A stretch of DNA of 64,000 bases from Flavobacteriales bacterium (GTDB lineage Bacteria; Bacteroidota; Bacteroidia; Flavobacteriales_D; Crocinitomicaceae), in NCBI GenBank assembly GCA_947475095.1, contig CANJLG010000009.1:1-64000 (forward strand), given 5' to 3'. The stretch's first letter is position 1. Each line of letters starts with the position of its first letter. A program made the translations under genes and the position numbers. Of the stretch, positions 60,997 to 64,000 are shown piece after piece. Below the pieces are notes generated by a model that made no database searches, was not told the DNA's origin, and worked only from the letters and a program-made list of their open reading frames with translations.

Positions 60997-62470
60997 TTTC
61001 ATTCTAAATTTATTTAGTGCTGAAAATATAAAAGCAGCATTCAGTTACTCATTTAACGAGCCTTGGTTTTTTACAGAGTTTAGCTTTTTATTTGTTTTTG
61101 GTTTTTTCTTGATTATCTATTCTTTTATTGTAGAAAAAAATAAATGGAAAAACGTATACATTATTCTATTCAGTTTATTTTTCTATTATAAATCCAGCGG
61201 ACCTTTTCTTGGTTTATTTATCTTGATGATTATTAGTGATTACTTATTCGCAAAGTATATCGCAAATCAAGAGGGGCTCAAAAAAAAACTATTGCTGTAT
61301 CTTTCACTTGTATACAGCCTTTCATTTTTATTATATTTTAAATATTCTGACTTTGTTGTTCTTAACTTAAATCAATTTGCAGGAACACATTTCGCCCTAA
61401 ATAATTTATTTCTTCCTATTGGAATTTCTTTCTATACCTTCCAATCCATTAGTTATTTAGTAGATGTTTATCGCAATGAATTAGCCCCGGCCAAACGTTT
61501 TAGTGATTATGCCTTTTACATGACATTTTTCCCTCATTTAGTTGCTGGACCTATTGTTAGAGCGAAAGATTTTCTACCTCAAATCGCAAGTCCTAATATT
61601 ATTGATAGCCGTTTATACAAGGAAAGTATCTTACGAATTTTGATGGGATTAATGAAGAAATTATTTATCGCAGATTATTTAGGTAAATATGTTACTATTT
61701 TACATGCTACACCCAACGGTTTTTCCGGGTTTGAGCATTTCATGTCTATGTATGCCTATAGCTTTCAGATCTATTTTGATTTTTCAGGGTATTCTGATAT
61801 TGCAATTGGTATTGCCTTATTGCTTGGGTATCGATTGAAGGATAATTTTGATGGTCCTTACTTAGCTTCGAATATTACCATATTCTGGCGAAAATGGCAT
61901 ATTTCCCTTAGTAATTGGTTAAAGGATTACATCTATATTCCTTTGGGTGGGAGTAGACACGGAGTTTTTAAAACCTATTTATTTCTTTTAATTACGATGT
62001 TAATCGGAGGATTTTGGCACGGAGCAGATTGGCGTTTTATGTTTTGGGGTTTAGCCCATGGACTAGCATTAGTATTACATAAAATCTGGTCGACTTATGT
62101 TAAAATCAATCCAAAAAATATGCTCTTCTCTTTCCTGGGGGTTGTACTTACGTTTAATTTCGTTTCAATATGCTGGATATTTTTTAGATCATCTTCCTTT
62201 GAGATCGCATTTGAAAGCATCAATTCCATTTTTACAAAAATAAATTTTCTTGAGGCCTATACTTTTACGATGGCGAGACCCGAGATCACCATTTTAATAT
62301 TGCTTTCGATGCTTATCGTTTTCACTCCCTTTAAAGTTAAGAACTTCCTAATAGAAAAGAGTTATAAATTACCAGCTTTTACCTATATAATATTGATAAC
62401 ACTTACTCTTCAGCTGATTATTCAATTTAAAGATGATCTAATTCAACCCTTTATCTACTTTCAATTTTGA
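60971..62470 (+). CDS. MBOAT-family O-acyltransferase (AlgI-like)
   Basis: Multi-pass inner-membrane protein that transfers acyl groups across the membrane. Family blocks: LPIGISFYTFQSISYLVDVYR (about 152), PHLVAGPIVRAKDFLPQ, FWRKWHISLSNWLKDYIYIP (about 302-321) and GGFWHGADWRFMFWGLAHG with the catalytic His (about 343). At 499 aa it is normal. The SGNH protein upstream is the likely final acetyl donor-acceptor. The polysaccharide acceptor is not encoded nearby. Confidence 0.94.
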   Translation: MLQSTVDINFILNLFSAENIKAAFSYSFNEPWFFTEFSFLFVFGFFLIIYSFIVEKNKWKNVYIILFSLFFYYKSSGPFLGLFILMIISDYLFAKYIANQEGLKKKLLLYLSLVYSLSFLLYFKYSDFVVLNLNQFAGTHFALNNLFLPIGISFYTFQSISYLVDVYRNELAPAKRFSDYAFYMTFFPHLVAGPIVRAKDFLPQIASPNIIDSRLYKESILRILMGLMKKLFIADYLGKYVTILHATPNGFSGFEHFMSMYAYSFQIYFDFSGYSDIAIGIALLLGYRLKDNFDGPYLASNITIFWRKWHISLSNWLKDYIYIPLGGSRHGVFKTYLFLLITMLIGGFWHGADWRFMFWGLAHGLALVLHKIWSTYVKINPKNMLFSFLGVVLTFNFVSICWIFFRSSSFEIAFESINSIFTKINFLEAYTFTMARPEITILILLSMLIVFTPFKVKNFLIEKSYKLPAFTYIILITLTLQLIIQFKDDLIQPFIYFQF

Positions 62471-62483
62471 TAATTGAATTGAA

Positions 62484-62930
62484 CTATTGGCAATTTTTCT
62501 TTAAGGTATTATAGATGCTATTACTCCAACCATTCGCATCTGCCGCATAGCCATAAGAGGCGATAGTTTTAAGCCATTTTAGGTTGTCTTTTGAACCCTT
62601 CATGGTTGCATAATATTTTTTTGATACCACTAAATTACAAAATCCTATATATGAATCTCGTATTGTCGGGAAGTAGCGATAAACACTTTTATAATTAGAT
62701 ATCGACACATCATTTTTTCCTGTAATACCAAAATGATTATGTAATTTTTTAGCAACTCCGCTTGTCCCACCTCCAGATTCTATGTAAGCAATGCTCAAAA
62801 TTACACAAGCGGGAATTTGATAAACCGACTCCAAACTATCCGCTAATTTTCTATAATCAACAAAATACTTATGTTGGCCGAAAGACGAAAAAGCTATTGA
62901 AATAAAAACGATGAGACTAATTTTCTTCAT
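62484..62930 (-). CDS. Small secreted glucosaminidase (peptidoglycan hydrolase)
   Basis: 148 aa with signal peptide (MKKISLIVFISIAFSSFG). The domain IPACVILSIAYIESGGGTSGVAKKLHNHFGITGKN has the catalytic Glu of the GH73/LYZ2-like glucosaminidases; the region to the end (FRDSYIGF-like and LKWLKTIASYGYAADANGWSN) matches. It cuts peptidoglycan in the periplasm. No targeting domain. Convergent with the MBOAT gene. Confidence 0.88.
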   Translation of the reverse strand: MKKISLIVFISIAFSSFGQHKYFVDYRKLADSLESVYQIPACVILSIAYIESGGGTSGVAKKLHNHFGITGKNDVSISNYKSVYRYFPTIRDSYIGFCNLVVSKKYYATMKGSKDNLKWLKTIASYGYAADANGWSNSIYNTLKKNCQ

Positions 62931-63070
62931 ATTTAAACACTAATTAATTGTGTAAATATAAGATAAACAAAGCATTAAATAAAAGAGATGGGTTTTATAC
63001 GCATCAAATGTAGTAACAAAGCATCAAAAGATTATTACCAATCTACAGCACTATTTAATGCATTAAGGCG

Positions 63071-63078
63071 TACTTTTG
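63071..63078 (+). promoter_or_regulatory. Candidate -7 box (TACTTTTG) of aroB
   Basis: Exact TAnnTTTG match 16 bp before the ATG at 63095. Confidence 0.45.
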
Positions 63079-63094
63079 ACCTCAAAATCCAAGC

Positions 63095-64000
63095 ATGAAA
63101 GTTATTCAATCCACAGCAACCGAAATTCAGATTGGCGACTTATTGACTTCCAGTTTCTCGAAGGTGATCTCGGACTATACCAAGTCAAACATCATTATTA
63201 TCGTTGATGAAAATACGCATGATTGCTGCCTAGAATTCCTACTTACTAGCTTTCCAGACTTAATTAATGCCGAAATTATTTTATTACCAGGTGGAGAAGA
63301 GAATAAAGTAATCGAAGTGTGTTTGCAAGTTTGGGAAACGTTTACCGAATATAATTTTTCTAGAAAGGACCTGGTTATCAATTTGGGTGGTGGAATCATT
63401 ACAGATATGGGAGGATTTATTGCCGCTCTATACAAGCGAGGAATGAATTTTATTAACATACCCACTAGCTTGTTAGGAATGGTAGATGCTAGCATTGGAG
63501 GGAAAAATGGTGTGGACTTGAATGGGTTCAAAAATCATTTGGGGGTTTTTAAAAACCCTTCTCATATTTTTATTGATGTTTCATTTTTGAAAACACTACC
63601 CGAACGAGAGATTTATAATGGTTATGCAGAAATGTTAAAGCATGGACTCATTTCCGACAAAAATCTTTGGGAGGATTTAATCAAAATCAAATCAGATGAT
63701 GCATTGTTAAATGAAGAAATGATTTTCCGCACCATACGAGTAAAATTAGATTTAGTGGAGGCTGATCCAGAAGAAGCAAATGTGCGTATGAAATTAAATT
63801 TTGGTCACACCATTGGTCATGCCTTAGAGTCTCATTTTCTAAGTTCAACAGCGATACCTCACGGTCATGCTGTTGCTTTAGGGATCTGCGCAGAAGCTTT
63901 TCTATCTTTTAAGAAGAAAAAGATAAGCAGCGAGGAATTTCATCAAATTGAGGAGGTTATTTTACGTAATTTCCCCATGATTCAACTGACCGATGAAGAT
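63095..64000 (+). CDS. aroB: 3-dehydroquinate synthase, N-terminal 302 codons (cut by window end)
   Basis: Second shikimate enzyme, turning DAHP into dehydroquinate with NAD and Zn. Absent from the ORF track because it runs off the window. Read from ATG 63095: LVINLGGGIITDMGGFIAALYKRG (NAD-binding), IPTSLLGMVDASIGGKNGVDL, KNHLGVFKNPSHIFID, GYAEMLKHGLI and FGHTIGHALESH with HGHAV supply the zinc ligands. The family is about 350 aa, so roughly 50 residues are missing. The 118-aa minus-strand ORF listed here is its shadow. Confidence 0.95.
   Translation, partial: MKVIQSTATEIQIGDLLTSSFSKVISDYTKSNIIIIVDENTHDCCLEFLLTSFPDLINAEIILLPGGEENKVIEVCLQVWETFTEYNFSRKDLVINLGGGIITDMGGFIAALYKRGMNFINIPTSLLGMVDASIGGKNGVDLNGFKNHLGVFKNPSHIFIDVSFLKTLPEREIYNGYAEMLKHGLISDKNLWEDLIKIKSDDALLNEEMIFRTIRVKLDLVEADPEEANVRMKLNFGHTIGHALESHFLSSTAIPHGHAVALGICAEAFLSFKKKKISSEEFHQIEEVILRNFPMIQLTDED

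Noticed and set aside
63175-63531. 118-aa minus-strand ORF near the right end
   Set aside because: Antisense shadow of aroB, which shows all family motifs on the plus strand.
1-64000. CRISPR arrays, tRNA or rRNA genes, insertion sequences
   Set aside because: I saw no regularly spaced repeats, no tRNA cloverleaf other than the tmRNA ends, and no transposase or integrase reading frame.

Overview
The window is from a member of the Bacteroidota, most likely a Flavobacteriales-type marine or freshwater bacterium. The evidence is PorP/SprF and a type IX secretion (T9SS) sorting domain, a GWxTD protein, GH92 and DUF2795 genes, many TAnnTTTG -7 promoter boxes, AT-rich DNA, and starts that mostly lack a Shine-Dalgarno sequence. 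The family assignment inside the class is inference.

Left part (1-30.8 kb), mostly ordinary chromosome. A minus-strand run encodes an SF2 helicase, a GWxTD protein, a GT2 glycosyltransferase, a GH92 mannosidase and the N-terminus of a large IgGFc-binding/Ig-like surface protein cut by the window edge. A SpoU methyltransferase and a BamA-family barrel diverge from each other, followed by a YtcJ-like amidohydrolase. Next comes an ECF sigma factor, an unusual anti-sigma protein that continues into a PorP/SprF-like outer-membrane barrel, and PorP/SprF itself. From 17.2 to 26.9 kb lies an alpha-glucan/maltose locus: Nudix-type regulator, sugar kinase, GH13, MFS permease, beta-phosphoglucomutase, GH65 maltose phosphorylase and a T9SS-exported GH13 amylase. 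No SusC/SusD is present. A Zn nuclease/phospholipase, ComB, a nitroreductase and Aat follow.

Middle part (30.8-52.9 kb), accessory. After a MORN/YwqK-repeat protein, the region 33.5-52.9 kb is bordered by decayed direct copies of the 3' end and terminator of ssrA (tmRNA), whose intact gene lies at 52890-53289 (minus). This looks like a roughly 19-kb island built up at the ssrA 3' end; no integrase is visible. It carries a class II Fic protein with its own palindromic operator and, at 35.8-50.8 kb, a 14-gene co-directional biosynthetic operon: acyltransferase, FabZ-like dehydratase, chain-length-factor-like KS, active KS, KR, ACP, beta-helix protein, saccharopine-dehydrogenase-like reductase, desaturase, RND exporter, IorA, IorB, AmmeMemoRadiSam-type radical SAM enzyme and a cystathionine-gamma-synthase-like PLP enzyme. 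A convergent GH3 acyl-adenylating enzyme follows. I do not recognise this combination as a characterised pathway. I read it as a type II fatty acyl/polyketide system whose starter may come from a 2-oxoacid through IorAB.

Right part (52.9-64 kb), core genes: ssrA, a DUF2795 protein, cobalamin adenosyltransferase, long-form IspH, a MuiA-like DUF4139 protein, GlmM, RibH, a TPR protein, an SGNH/MBOAT O-acylation pair, a glucosaminidase and the N-terminal part of AroB, cut by the window end.
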